Positions 6,758-14,226 of a stretch of DNA of 21,617 nt are shown one piece after another. The DNA lies in contig JAEYRT010000026.1 of NCBI GenBank assembly GCA_023435325.1, forward strand, positions 1 to 21,617, in the 5' to 3' direction. How positions within the stretch are numbered: the first letter of the stretch is position 1; every line of letters starts with the position of its first letter. The notes under the pieces are model-generated. The model did no database searches. It had not been told where the DNA came from and saw only the letters and a program-made list of their open reading frames with translations. Position numbers and translations under genes: made by a program. Source of the stretch: Pseudomonadota bacterium. GTDB taxonomy: Bacteria > Pseudomonadota > Gammaproteobacteria > Burkholderiales > Burkholderiaceae_C.

Positions 6758-6775
6758 TGCTCGGGGCCATAGGCG

Positions 6776-7468
6776 TTAATGCGCATGCAGCTCGCTCAAG
6801 CGGTCCACGAATCCATCTGCATCCACGCCATGCACGGGCTGCCCATGGTTGTAGCCGTAGCTCACCAACACCACCGGGCAGCCTGCTGCCCGCGCAGCCT
6901 GCGCATCGTTGCTGGAGTCACCCAGCATCAACGTACGAGCAGGAACCGTGCCCAGTGCCTCGCAGGTTTTGAGCAATGGCAGGGGATCGGGCTTTTTCCT
7001 GGCGAAGGAATCACCACCGAACACCTGGCTGAAAAAAGGCGCCAGCCCCTTGGCCTGCAGCAAAGGCTGGGCGAATGACAAAGGCTTGTTGGTCAGGCAG
7101 GCCATGCGCAGGCCTGCGGCCTGCAGCTGTGCCAGACCTTGCTCCACCCCTTCATAGACCTGTGCGAACTGGCCGTTGATGTCCAGATAGTGGTGCTGGT
7201 AACGCTGCCAGGCAGAAGGGTAGGTCGCTTCGACATCGGCCACGCCCACATACGCCAGCACCGAGCGGATCAGGTGCTCGGAGCCCTTGCCGACCATGGT
7301 CTCGATGGCGGTGGCCGGCACGGGTGGCAAGTTCAGATCCCGGAGCATGCGGTTCAGCGCTTCGGCAAAGTCGCCCAAGGTGTCAACCATGGTGCCATCC
7401 AGGTCCACGATCACGGCGTCCACCGGCCCCAGCACTGCTCCCGTTTCCAATTTCAATTGCACAGACAT
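6776..7468 (-). CDS. gph: Phosphoglycolate phosphatase (HAD family)
   Basis: Dephosphorylates 2-phosphoglycolate, a by-product of DNA repair and oxygenase side reactions. The 230 residues show all four HAD motifs: DLDGTMVDT at about 22-30 (nucleophile Asp22, acid Asp24), LTNKP, the lysine in ARKKPDP, and LGDSSND. An alpha-helical cap between motifs I and II fits subfamily IA. The ATG at 7468 has a GAGAG-like ribosome site. gph next to rpe is the usual arrangement in proteobacteria and supports this assignment over other HAD phosphatases. A terminator lies in the 137-bp spacer behind rpe, so gph may depend on read-through or on a promoter in that spacer. Confidence 0.92.
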   Translation of the reverse strand: MSVQLKLETGAVLGPVDAVIVDLDGTMVDTLGDFAEALNRMLRDLNLPPVPATAIETMVGKGSEHLIRSVLAYVGVADVEATYPSAWQRYQHHYLDINGQFAQVYEGVEQGLAQLQAAGLRMACLTNKPLSFAQPLLQAKGLAPFFSQVFGGDSFARKKPDPLPLLKTCEALGTVPARTLMLGDSSNDAQAARAAGCPVVLVSYGYNHGQPVHGVDADGFVDRLSELHAH

Positions 7469-7539
7469 TTTTTCTCTCGAGATTCATTGCCTCCAGCGCT
7501 CGGCACACCAGCGCCAGAAGTTCAAACACGCCCCACAGC

Positions 7540-7563
7540 AAAAAGGCCTGCACACGGCAGGCC
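7540..7563 (-). terminator. Intrinsic terminator behind rpe
   Basis: On the minus strand the perfect 7-bp stem GGCCTGC/GCAGGCC with a 5-nt loop is followed directly by TTTTTGCTG. It lies 42 bp after the rpe stop codon and 72 bp before the gph start. Confidence 0.85.
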
Positions 7564-7605
7564 CTGACACGCGGCACGGCGCTGCGTGCGCAGGCGTGGG
7601 AATGA

Positions 7606-8289
7606 TCAGGCGGCCAGATTGGCGCGCATCTGGTCAATGACCGCCTTGTAATCCGGCTTGCCGAAAATGGCGCTGCCTGCCACGAAGGTGTCGGCACCAG
7701 CGTTGGCCACGGCGCGGATGTTGGCTTCCTTGATGCCGCCATCCACTTCCAGCCGGATGTCCTTGCCACAGGCATCGATGCGCTTGCGCACGGCTTCGAT
7801 CTTGCGCAGCGTGCTGTCGATAAAGCTCTGGCCACCAAAACCGGGGTTCACGCTCATGAGCAGGATCAGATCCAGGTCTTCAATCACCCAGTCCAGCACA
7901 TCCAGCGGCATGGCAGGGTTGAAGGTCAGGCCGGCTTTCACGCCATGCGACTTGATGTTCTGGATGCTGCGATGCACATGCGGCGATGCATCAGGGTGGA
8001 AGCTGATGTAATCAGCCCCGGCCTTGGCAAAGGCGCTGGCCAGTTCATCAACGGGCTGCACCATCAGGTGCACATCGATAGGCACCGGCTTGCCTTCGGG
8101 TGTGACGGCATGGGGCTTGAGCGCCTGGCAGACCATGGGACCGAAGGTCAGGTTCGGAACGTAATGGTTGTCCATGACGTCAAAGTGGATCCAGTCTGCG
8201 CCAGCGGCAATGACCGTGCGGACTTCTTCCCCCAGGCGGGCGAAGTCGGCAGACAAAATAGAGGGAGCAATGCGGTACGTGGGGTTCAT
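7606..8289 (-). CDS. rpe: Ribulose-phosphate 3-epimerase
   Basis: Interconverts ribulose 5-phosphate and xylulose 5-phosphate in the pentose phosphate and Calvin cycles. The 227-residue TIM barrel starts MNPTYRIAPSILSADFARLG and shows HFDVMDNHYVPN at 35-46 (metal ligands His35 and Asp37), IDVHLMV at 71-77 (His74), the loop MSVNPGFGGQSF, and LEVDGGI with the second catalytic Asp. The frame stays open upstream to 8682, but the conserved protein begins at the ATG at 8289, and the upstream part is antisense to apaG. The start is only 30 bp from the divergent apaG start. Confidence 0.97.
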   Translation of the reverse strand: MNPTYRIAPSILSADFARLGEEVRTVIAAGADWIHFDVMDNHYVPNLTFGPMVCQALKPHAVTPEGKPVPIDVHLMVQPVDELASAFAKAGADYISFHPDASPHVHRSIQNIKSHGVKAGLTFNPAMPLDVLDWVIEDLDLILLMSVNPGFGGQSFIDSTLRKIEAVRKRIDACGKDIRLEVDGGIKEANIRAVANAGADTFVAGSAIFGKPDYKAVIDQMRANLAA

Positions 8290-8319
8290 GGCCGGAATTG
8301 TCGCAGTTACCATAGCCAT

Positions 8320-8736
8320 ATGCCCATGTACGAGTTTCAGGTGTCCACACACGCCCAGTTTGAGGCGGATCAGTCCTTGCCCCAGCAGGGGCTTTATCGC
8401 TTTTCCTACACGATCACGATTACGAACAGCGGCACCATGGCCGCACAGTTGATTGCGCGCCACTGGCTGATCACCGATGCCAACCAGGAACAGCAGGAAG
8501 TCCATGGCCTGGGCGTAGTGGGACGCCAGCCCCTGCTGCAACCAGGGGAAAGCTTTACCTACAGCAGCGCCTGCGAGTTGCGCACCAGCACAGGCAGCAT
8601 GCAGGGGCGCTATCTGTGCGTGACAGAACACGGTGAAACTTTTGACGCCCAGATCCCTCTTTTCCTGCTGGACGCCGAGCACACCCTGCCGCGCACCCCT
8701 GACATTGCCGAACCTTCTTCACGCACCTTGCATTAA
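8320..8736 (+). CDS. apaG: ApaG protein (DUF525)
   Basis: A small beta-sandwich protein of the ApaG/DUF525 family. It has been linked to cobalt and magnesium tolerance and diadenosine tetraphosphate levels in enterobacteria, but its molecular function is not settled. The 138 residues show the family core: YRFSYTITITNSG, ARHWLITDANQ, the GVVGRQPLLQPGE turn, YSSACELRTSTGSMQGRY, and a final FDAQIPLF strand. Two ATGs (8320 and 8326) are possible starts. No clear Shine-Dalgarno sequence precedes them, and only 30 bp separate the gene from divergent rpe. The stop TAA is followed at once by the ATG of the next gene, so the two are very likely co-translated. Confidence 0.9.
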   Translation: MPMYEFQVSTHAQFEADQSLPQQGLYRFSYTITITNSGTMAAQLIARHWLITDANQEQQEVHGLGVVGRQPLLQPGESFTYSSACELRTSTGSMQGRYLCVTEHGETFDAQIPLFLLDAEHTLPRTPDIAEPSSRTLH

Positions 8737-10701
8737 ATGCCCCGTAAATCCCATGACTTGCACCGTCTGCTGGCGGAACTCGACCCGCACGCGGAAATTG
8801 CAGAACGCCATCTGTGGCTGATTCATGTCCTGGAATGGGTGCGCACCGCCCAGCCTTCGATCGAAGTGGCCATCGGCCGTGTGGAATCACTGGTCGCCGC
8901 CTTTGAAAATGACGCCGAGGCACGCGCACGGCTGCAGACCTGGTGGCTGATTCTGATTGACCGGGTGGACATCACCACCTTGCTGGCAGATTTTGGTTTC
9001 GCCCCGCGCACGGCCATGATCACCGAGGCGTCAGAGCGCCTGCGCAACAAGATTTTGCCAGGCACGCCTGAAACCATTGATGCTTCGGAGCTGTTCACGA
9101 TTGCCATGCCCAGCGAGTTCGATGCCCGCTGGCTGACCGCCCTGCCCGAGCCCCTGCTCAAGCGTATTGCGGCGCTGGTCGCACCGGCAGAGAGCCAGGG
9201 TGCCAGCTTTTGGCAGCATGCCTTGCTCAACGCCATCACCTACTGCGCGGGGCAAATCCTGTCCAACGGTTTCGCCCCTGAGCTGCGTCTGCGCATGAGC
9301 GAGGAGGCGCGTGATGCACGCCCTTTTCACGACCTGATCCGCGATGTCGAGAGCCTTCGCGTCGAAGTCCTGCACGGCCTGCGCACACCAGACCGGCTGA
9401 ACGAAGCCGAGCGTCGCCTGCGCGAGCGTCTGGATGCCTGCCGGACGGCCATTGGTACGGTGTACAACCATTTCGGGGATGAAGGCATCTCTGTGGGGCT
9501 GGTCTTCCGGGTACGCCAGTTGCGCACGCGCATCGTGCGCATACGGCAGTTGCTGGACTGTCTGACCAGCGAGCGCCCAGAACAGGAAGCCGTGCGGCTG
9601 CTGGCCGGCTTTGTCAGCGTGGGGCGCGAGCGACGCAGTCTGCGTTCGCTGATTGCCACCAACAGCTCACTGCTGGCCGCCAAAGTCACCGAACGCAGCG
9701 CAGAAACAGGGGAGCACTACATCACCCGCAACGGCAAGGAATACCTGCAGATGCTGCGCCGCGCTGCCGGAGGCGGCATGGTGATGTCGGTGACCACCAT
9801 GGTCAAGTTCGGGCTGGCAGCACTGGCTTTCTCTGCGTTCTGGGGAGGCTTCTGGGCAGGCATCAACTATGCCCTCAGCTTTGTGCTGATCCAGTTGCTG
9901 CACTACACCGTAGCCACCAAGCAGCCCGCCATGACGGCTCCGGCCATGGCATCCAAGCTCAAGAACATCAACGAGGAAGGGGCCATCGAGAGCTTTGTGG
10001 ATGAAGTGGCCAACCTCACGCGCACCCAGGTGGCTGCCATCCTGGGCAACGTCCTGGTGGTGTTCCCCGGTGCACTGCTGCTGGCCATGCTGTTTTCCCA
10101 GATGTTCGGCAGCCCTCCGCTGGATACGGAGCATGCGACCCAGGTGGTGGATTCGCTGAGCCTGCTGGGGCCCTCGGTGCTGTTTGCCGCCTTTACCGGC
10201 GTGCTGCTGTTTGCCAGCAGCCTGATTGCAGGCTGGGTGGAAAACTGGTTCGTGCTGAACCGGCTGGATTCGGCCATGCGCTACAACCCCACCATCACCC
10301 GCATGCTGGGTCGCGAACGGGCCAAGCGCTGGGGCAGCTTCTGGCGCTACAACATTTCGGGGTTTGCCGCCAACATTTCCCTGGGCCTGATGCTGGGCCT
10401 GGCGCCGTCGGTCGCAGGGTTTTTCGGCTTGGGGCTGGAAGTACGCCATGTCACACTGTCTTCGGGCCAGCTGGGCGTGGCAAGCGCAACTTTTGGCTGG
10501 GAAGTGATCCATGACCATGCTTTCTGGTGGGCTGTGGCCATGCTGCCTTTCAACGGTGCCATCAATGTGCTGGTGAGTTTTTACCTGGCTTTCCGCATGG
10601 CACTGCGGGCACAAAACGTCACGGGAGTGGAGCGTTCGCGCATTTACGCAGCCATCCGGCAGCGCCTGCGCAAGCGCCCTCTGAGCTTCTTCAAACCCTG
10701 A
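8737..10701 (+). CDS. Large membrane protein of the 'Gcr site-specific recombinase' family
   Basis: I recognise this 654-residue protein as a member of the family usually annotated 'site-specific recombinase Gcr' (SpecificRecomb). The sequence does not look like a recombinase. Residues 1 to about 345 are soluble, charged and helical. From about 346 on there are roughly six hydrophobic segments (about 356-392, 432-458, 475-505, 538-568, 588-622). I see neither the Arg-His-Arg-Tyr set of tyrosine recombinases nor a serine-recombinase N-terminus. It is more likely an inner-membrane protein of unknown function. Its ATG directly follows the apaG stop (TAAATG), so the two share a transcript. The transporter gene follows after 66 bp on the same strand. 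Confidence 0.75.
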   Translation: MPRKSHDLHRLLAELDPHAEIAERHLWLIHVLEWVRTAQPSIEVAIGRVESLVAAFENDAEARARLQTWWLILIDRVDITTLLADFGFAPRTAMITEASERLRNKILPGTPETIDASELFTIAMPSEFDARWLTALPEPLLKRIAALVAPAESQGASFWQHALLNAITYCAGQILSNGFAPELRLRMSEEARDARPFHDLIRDVESLRVEVLHGLRTPDRLNEAERRLRERLDACRTAIGTVYNHFGDEGISVGLVFRVRQLRTRIVRIRQLLDCLTSERPEQEAVRLLAGFVSVGRERRSLRSLIATNSSLLAAKVTERSAETGEHYITRNGKEYLQMLRRAAGGGMVMSVTTMVKFGLAALAFSAFWGGFWAGINYALSFVLIQLLHYTVATKQPAMTAPAMASKLKNINEEGAIESFVDEVANLTRTQVAAILGNVLVVFPGALLLAMLFSQMFGSPPLDTEHATQVVDSLSLLGPSVLFAAFTGVLLFASSLIAGWVENWFVLNRLDSAMRYNPTITRMLGRERAKRWGSFWRYNISGFAANISLGLMLGLAPSVAGFFGLGLEVRHVTLSSGQLGVASATFGWEVIHDHAFWWAVAMLPFNGAINVLVSFYLAFRMALRAQNVTGVERSRIYAAIRQRLRKRPLSFFKP

Positions 10702-10767
10702 TCGGCAGCCCCGTGCGCGATGGCACGCCTGCCTGTCGGTCAGAGACATAAATACAAGGATGAAGGC

Positions 10768-12018
10768 ATGATCCAAGATCCAAGTTTCTGGACCCAGTGG
10801 CTCAAACCCTCTGCGGGCTTTGACACCTTGCAATGGTCTTTGTTGCTGGCGCTGGCATCGCTGGTGGGCTATTTGTTCCAGCGACACCTGCAAATGCCCA
10901 AAGTGCTGGGCTACGCCGTGATCGGGACGCTGGCGGGCTTTCTCGGCTTTACCGCCACAGCCTGGCCCTTGCAAGGCCCTGCGCTGTTTCTGCTGGAGCT
11001 GGGGGTCTCCATCGTGCTGTTTGAATGCGGTGGCCGCATCACCTTGCGCTGGTTCCGCCACAACCCCATGGTGCTGGTGCAAAGCCTGGCAGAAGCTGCG
11101 CTGACCTATGTCGCCGTGTATTTTGTGCTGCGCTGGCTGGATATTTCACCCACCACGGCCTCGCCTCTGGCCTTGATTGCCATGGCGGCCTCGCCGGTGG
11201 TGCTGGCCCGCGTGATCAACGACACCCGCGCAGTGGGGCCGGTGACCGACCGGGCCATGGTGCTGGCCACGCTTTCCACGCTGTACGCCCTGACCCTGGG
11301 CAGTGCCAAGGCCGAGATCTTCGCGCGCCCTTCGGCCTCTTTGTGGCAGGACGTCACCCCGGTGCTGGTGGTGCTGGGAGTGTCTGTGGCCGTCGCGGCG
11401 CTGCTGTGCCTGGCCATGCGCGTGGCCTTGCAGTTGATGAATCCCAACAGCGAAAACACCTCGATTCTGATGCTGGCGCTCATTGCAGCCGCCACTGTCG
11501 TGGCCGCCCACCTGGGCGGCTCCGCACCGCTGGCAGCCGTGCTGGGCGGCCTGATGCTCAAGCAGCTGCACCAGCGCCCCTGGGCCTGGCCACGCCAGCT
11601 GGGCACGGCGTCTTCGCTGCTCACCATGCTGATGTTCGTGCTGGTGGCAACGATTGCGGCCCAGGCCTCCTGGAGTGGTGCTGTAGCGCTGGCCGTCATT
11701 GCCCTGGTGGTTGCTCGTCTGTTGGCCAAGGCTGTGGGCGTGGGCTTGGGCCATATCGGCTCGGGGGCCAGCTGGCACCAAGCCGTCTGGACGGCCTGTG
11801 CCATGGCGCCCATGTCGGCCGTGGCACTGCTGATCACCTCTCAGTTCGCCCACGCAGCGCCCGAAGCGGCACAGGCCATTGCAGCCACGGCGCTGCCCGC
11901 GATCTTGCTGTTGGAGTTGTTGGGGGCCGTGCTTGCCACGCTGGCCCTGCGCCGCGCAGGTGAAGGCGGCAGTCCTGCGCGCAGCACCCCGCCCCTGCAA
12001 CCCAAACAAGGAGACTGA
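10768..12018 (+). CDS. CPA2-like cation:proton antiporter-family membrane protein
   Basis: A 416-residue hydrophobic protein with about 11-12 membrane segments, related to the Kef/CPA2 sodium-proton exchanger superfamily. Family cues are MPKVLGYAVIGTLAG at 43-57, LLELGVSIVLFECGGRI at 75-91, LIAMAASPVVLARVIND at 136-152, GGSAPLAAVLGGLML at 250-264, and MAPMSAVALLIT at 346-357. There is no C-terminal nucleotide-binding (TrkA-N/RCK) domain. The helix that normally carries the ion-binding Asp (QD or DD) reads ATLSTLYALTL at 167-177 with no acidic residue, so antiport is uncertain. I chose the ATG at 10768, preceded by AAGGATGAAGG, over an in-frame start at 10720. The next gene begins 2 bp after the stop. 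Confidence 0.8.
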   Translation: MIQDPSFWTQWLKPSAGFDTLQWSLLLALASLVGYLFQRHLQMPKVLGYAVIGTLAGFLGFTATAWPLQGPALFLLELGVSIVLFECGGRITLRWFRHNPMVLVQSLAEAALTYVAVYFVLRWLDISPTTASPLALIAMAASPVVLARVINDTRAVGPVTDRAMVLATLSTLYALTLGSAKAEIFARPSASLWQDVTPVLVVLGVSVAVAALLCLAMRVALQLMNPNSENTSILMLALIAAATVVAAHLGGSAPLAAVLGGLMLKQLHQRPWAWPRQLGTASSLLTMLMFVLVATIAAQASWSGAVALAVIALVVARLLAKAVGVGLGHIGSGASWHQAVWTACAMAPMSAVALLITSQFAHAAPEAAQAIAATALPAILLLELLGAVLATLALRRAGEGGSPARSTPPLQPKQGD

Positions 12019-12020
12019 CG

Positions 12021-13145
12021 ATGCCCTTGGAAGCTTTCCAGAAGTCCGAGCCACTGACCCTGGGTGTGGAGTTGGAGCTGCAACTGGTCAACACCAACGA
12101 CTACGACTTGGCGCCTTACGCTACCGACATGCTGCGGCTGATGGAGAAATACCAGTTGCCTGGCTCGGTAGTGCCCGAGATGACGAGCAGCATGATCGAG
12201 ATCTCTACCGGCATCTGCCACAGCGCCGCGGAGGTGCTGGGCCAGCTGACGCCGATTCGGGACGCTCTGGTCAAAAGTGCGGACAAGCTCAACATCGCCG
12301 TGGTCGGCGGCGGCACCCATCCGTTTCAGCAGTGGCACCAGCAGCGCATTTATGACAAGGCGCGCTTTCACGAGCTGTCGTCGCTGTATGGCTATCTGAG
12401 CAAGCAGTTCACCATTTTCGGTCAGCACATCCACATTGGCTGCCCCGATGCGGATTCCGCCCTGCTCATGCTGCACCGCATGAGCCGCTACATTCCGCAT
12501 TTCATCGCCCTGTCGGCAGCCAGCCCGTACGTACAGGGACAGGACACGGCATTCGATTCGGCGCGGCTCAACTCCGTGTTTGCCTTTCCGCTGTCCGGCC
12601 GCGCGCCCTGTGTGCTGACCTGGCCGGAGTTTGAAGTCTATTTCGACAAGATGACCACCACCGGCGTGGTTAAAAGCATGAAAGACTTCTACTGGGACAT
12701 CCGCCCCAAACCCGAATTCGGCACCATCGAGATCCGCGTGTGCGACACCCCGCTGACCATCGAGCGCGCAGCGGCGCTGTCGGGTTATGTCCAGGCCCTG
12801 GCCGCCTGGTTTCTTGACACCCAGCCGTTCACGCCGCAGGAAGACGACTATCTGGTCTACACCTACAACCGTTTCCAGGCCTGCCGCTTCGGGCTGGACG
12901 CGGTGTATGTCGAGCCGGGCACCGGCAAGCACATGGCGCTGTCGGACCATATCCTGCAGACCATCGACCAGATCAGCCAGCACGCGGCACGCCATGGGGC
13001 AGCTCCGGCGCTGCAAATGCTGCGCAATGGTGTGTCAACCGGTCACAATGATGCCCGGTGGCTGCGAGAACGCCAGGCAAAAGAGCAATTGCTGGGTGAA
13101 GTGACGCGCCAGGCCTCACGCCGCTTCAGAGGTGAGGCGGTATAG
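12021..13145 (+). CDS. YbdK-family carboxylate-amine ligase (GCS2 type)
   Basis: A 374-residue protein of the glutamate-cysteine ligase type 2 family, an ATP-dependent enzyme that joins a carboxylate to an amine. E. coli YbdK has weak gamma-glutamylcysteine synthetase activity and its true substrate is unclear. Seen here are TLGVELELQLV at 13-23, VVPEMTSSMIEISTG (metal and glutamate binding), GGGTHPFQQW, the GQHIHIGCPD core, and FGTIEIRVCDTP with the acidic and arginine residues near the active site. The ATG at 12021 has AAGGAG 9-10 nt upstream and lies 2 bp after the transporter gene, so the two are coupled. The palindromic element at 13153 ends this cluster. Confidence 0.88.
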   Translation: MPLEAFQKSEPLTLGVELELQLVNTNDYDLAPYATDMLRLMEKYQLPGSVVPEMTSSMIEISTGICHSAAEVLGQLTPIRDALVKSADKLNIAVVGGGTHPFQQWHQQRIYDKARFHELSSLYGYLSKQFTIFGQHIHIGCPDADSALLMLHRMSRYIPHFIALSAASPYVQGQDTAFDSARLNSVFAFPLSGRAPCVLTWPEFEVYFDKMTTTGVVKSMKDFYWDIRPKPEFGTIEIRVCDTPLTIERAAALSGYVQALAAWFLDTQPFTPQEDDYLVYTYNRFQACRFGLDAVYVEPGTGKHMALSDHILQTIDQISQHAARHGAAPALQMLRNGVSTGHNDARWLRERQAKEQLLGEVTRQASRRFRGEAV

Positions 13146-13152
13146 AACACAC

Positions 13153-13245
13153 AAAAGCATAGCTACCAGCACTTGCTGAATAATCGATTGAACATTGTTT
13201 GGTATTGAAATGCTTATACGACAAGCGCATGCCGCTACATTTTTA
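13153..13245. repeat. Palindromic dispersed element, copy C (thiL leader)
   Basis: A 93-bp block matching the elements at 2439-2528 and 19669-19760 in length and order of parts. The left end AAAAGCATAGCTACCAGCAC pairs imperfectly with the right end GCGCATGCCGCTACATTTTT (about 15 of 23 arm positions). The centre keeps the TTGAAC/TTGAAA pair. It starts 7 bp after the ligase gene and ends 2 bp before the thiL ATG, so it makes up practically the whole gap. It is the most diverged of the three copies. No TPP riboswitch is seen here. Confidence 0.6.
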
Positions 13246-13247
13246 TC

Positions 13248-14216
13248 ATGGGTGAATTCGAACTGATCCGCACCTTCTTCCAGCGCCCCGTGCGCCGCTC
13301 GCCCCTGGGCGTGGGCGACGACTGCGCGCTGCTGGCCCCGGCGCCCGGCATGCAGCTGGCGGTCTCCAGCGACATGCTGGTGGAAGGGCGCCACTTTTTC
13401 GCGGATGTGAAACCCCAGTTGCTGGGCCACAAGGCCCTGGCCGTGAACCTGAGCGATCTGGCGGCCTGCGGTGCCAAACCGCTGGCGTTCACCCTGGCGC
13501 TGTCCCTGCCCAGGGCCGACACCTCGTGGTGCCAGGCCTTTGCCGACGGCCTGTTTGCCCTGGCCGAACAACACGACTGCGAACTGATCGGTGGCGACAC
13601 CACACAGGGCCCGCTGAACATCTGCATCACCGTGTTTGGGGAGGTACCGACAGGTCAGGCGCTGCTGCGCAGCGGCGCCCAGGTGGGCGATGACATCTGG
13701 GTCAGCGGCTCGCTGGGCGATGCACGCATCGCGCTGGATGCCATGCTGCGCCAGCATGCCCTGCCTCCTGCCGTGCTGGCACAGGCACGCCAGCGCCTGG
13801 AGCAACCCACGCCCCGTGTGGCACTGGGCATGGCCTTGCGCCAAGTGGCTTCCAGCTGCCTGGACCTCAGCGACGGCCTGCTGGGCGACCTGAACCACAT
13901 CCTGGACGCCAGCCGCGTCGGTGCACGCATCGATGCCAACATCACGCGCGGTCTGCTCCAGGCCCGTCGCCACCCCACGATGGCCGCCCTGGCCATCAGC
14001 CGTATCGACGCCTGCACGCTGGCGGGCGGTGATGATTACGAACTGTGCTTTACCGCGCCCCCCACAGCCCAGGCCGCCGTGCTGGAAGCGGGCCGTCAGG
14101 CAGCCGTTCCCGTCACATGCATCGGCCGTATCGAGGCCGAGCGCGGCATCCGCATCATGGCGCCCGGTGGCCAGCAACTGCCCCTGCGCTTTGCCTCGTT
14201 TGACCATTTCGCCTAG
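13248..14216 (+). CDS. thiL: Thiamine-monophosphate kinase
   Basis: Phosphorylates thiamine monophosphate to thiamine pyrophosphate, the last step of cofactor synthesis. The 322 residues carry the ThiL signatures of the PurM/HypE fold: GVGDDCALL at 21-29 (metal ligands Asp24 and Asp25), SSDMLVEGRHF at 40-50, VNLSDLAACGAKP at 66-78, IGGDTTQGP at 114-122, SCLDLSDGLLGDL at 203-215 and GGDDYEL at 260-266. The ATG at 13248 has no clear Shine-Dalgarno sequence because the palindromic element fills the leader. The pgpA ATG lies 10 bp after the stop. A thiL-pgpA pair is common in proteobacteria. Confidence 0.96.
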   Translation: MGEFELIRTFFQRPVRRSPLGVGDDCALLAPAPGMQLAVSSDMLVEGRHFFADVKPQLLGHKALAVNLSDLAACGAKPLAFTLALSLPRADTSWCQAFADGLFALAEQHDCELIGGDTTQGPLNICITVFGEVPTGQALLRSGAQVGDDIWVSGSLGDARIALDAMLRQHALPPAVLAQARQRLEQPTPRVALGMALRQVASSCLDLSDGLLGDLNHILDASRVGARIDANITRGLLQARRHPTMAALAISRIDACTLAGGDDYELCFTAPPTAQAAVLEAGRQAAVPVTCIGRIEAERGIRIMAPGGQQLPLRFASFDHFA

Positions 14217-14226
14217 AGCCCGCCCG

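Noticed and set aside
7945..8319. A 125-residue N-terminal extension of ApaG
   Set aside because: The extension is antisense to rpe, and the ApaG family starts near the MPMYEF residues at 8320.
8290..8682. A 131-residue N-terminal extension of Rpe
   Set aside because: The extension is antisense to apaG and has no resemblance to the epimerase family. The conserved start is at 8289.
8737..10701. A mobile element based on the recombinase family name
   Set aside because: No catalytic recombinase residues, no flanking repeats, no cargo, and strong membrane segments. It sits in a stable-looking gene run.
9667..11082. A 471-codon minus-strand reading frame opposite the Gcr-like and transporter genes
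   Set aside because: Gln/His-rich shadow product. It crosses the boundary between two plus-strand genes with recognisable family features.
11841..13016. A 391-codon minus-strand reading frame opposite the ligase gene
   Set aside because: No recognisable motif, and the YbdK-type ligase on the plus strand explains the region.
13146..13247. A TPP riboswitch in front of thiL
   Set aside because: The conserved CUGAGA and ACCUGAUCUGG-like blocks of the THI element are absent. The gap is explained by the palindromic repeat.
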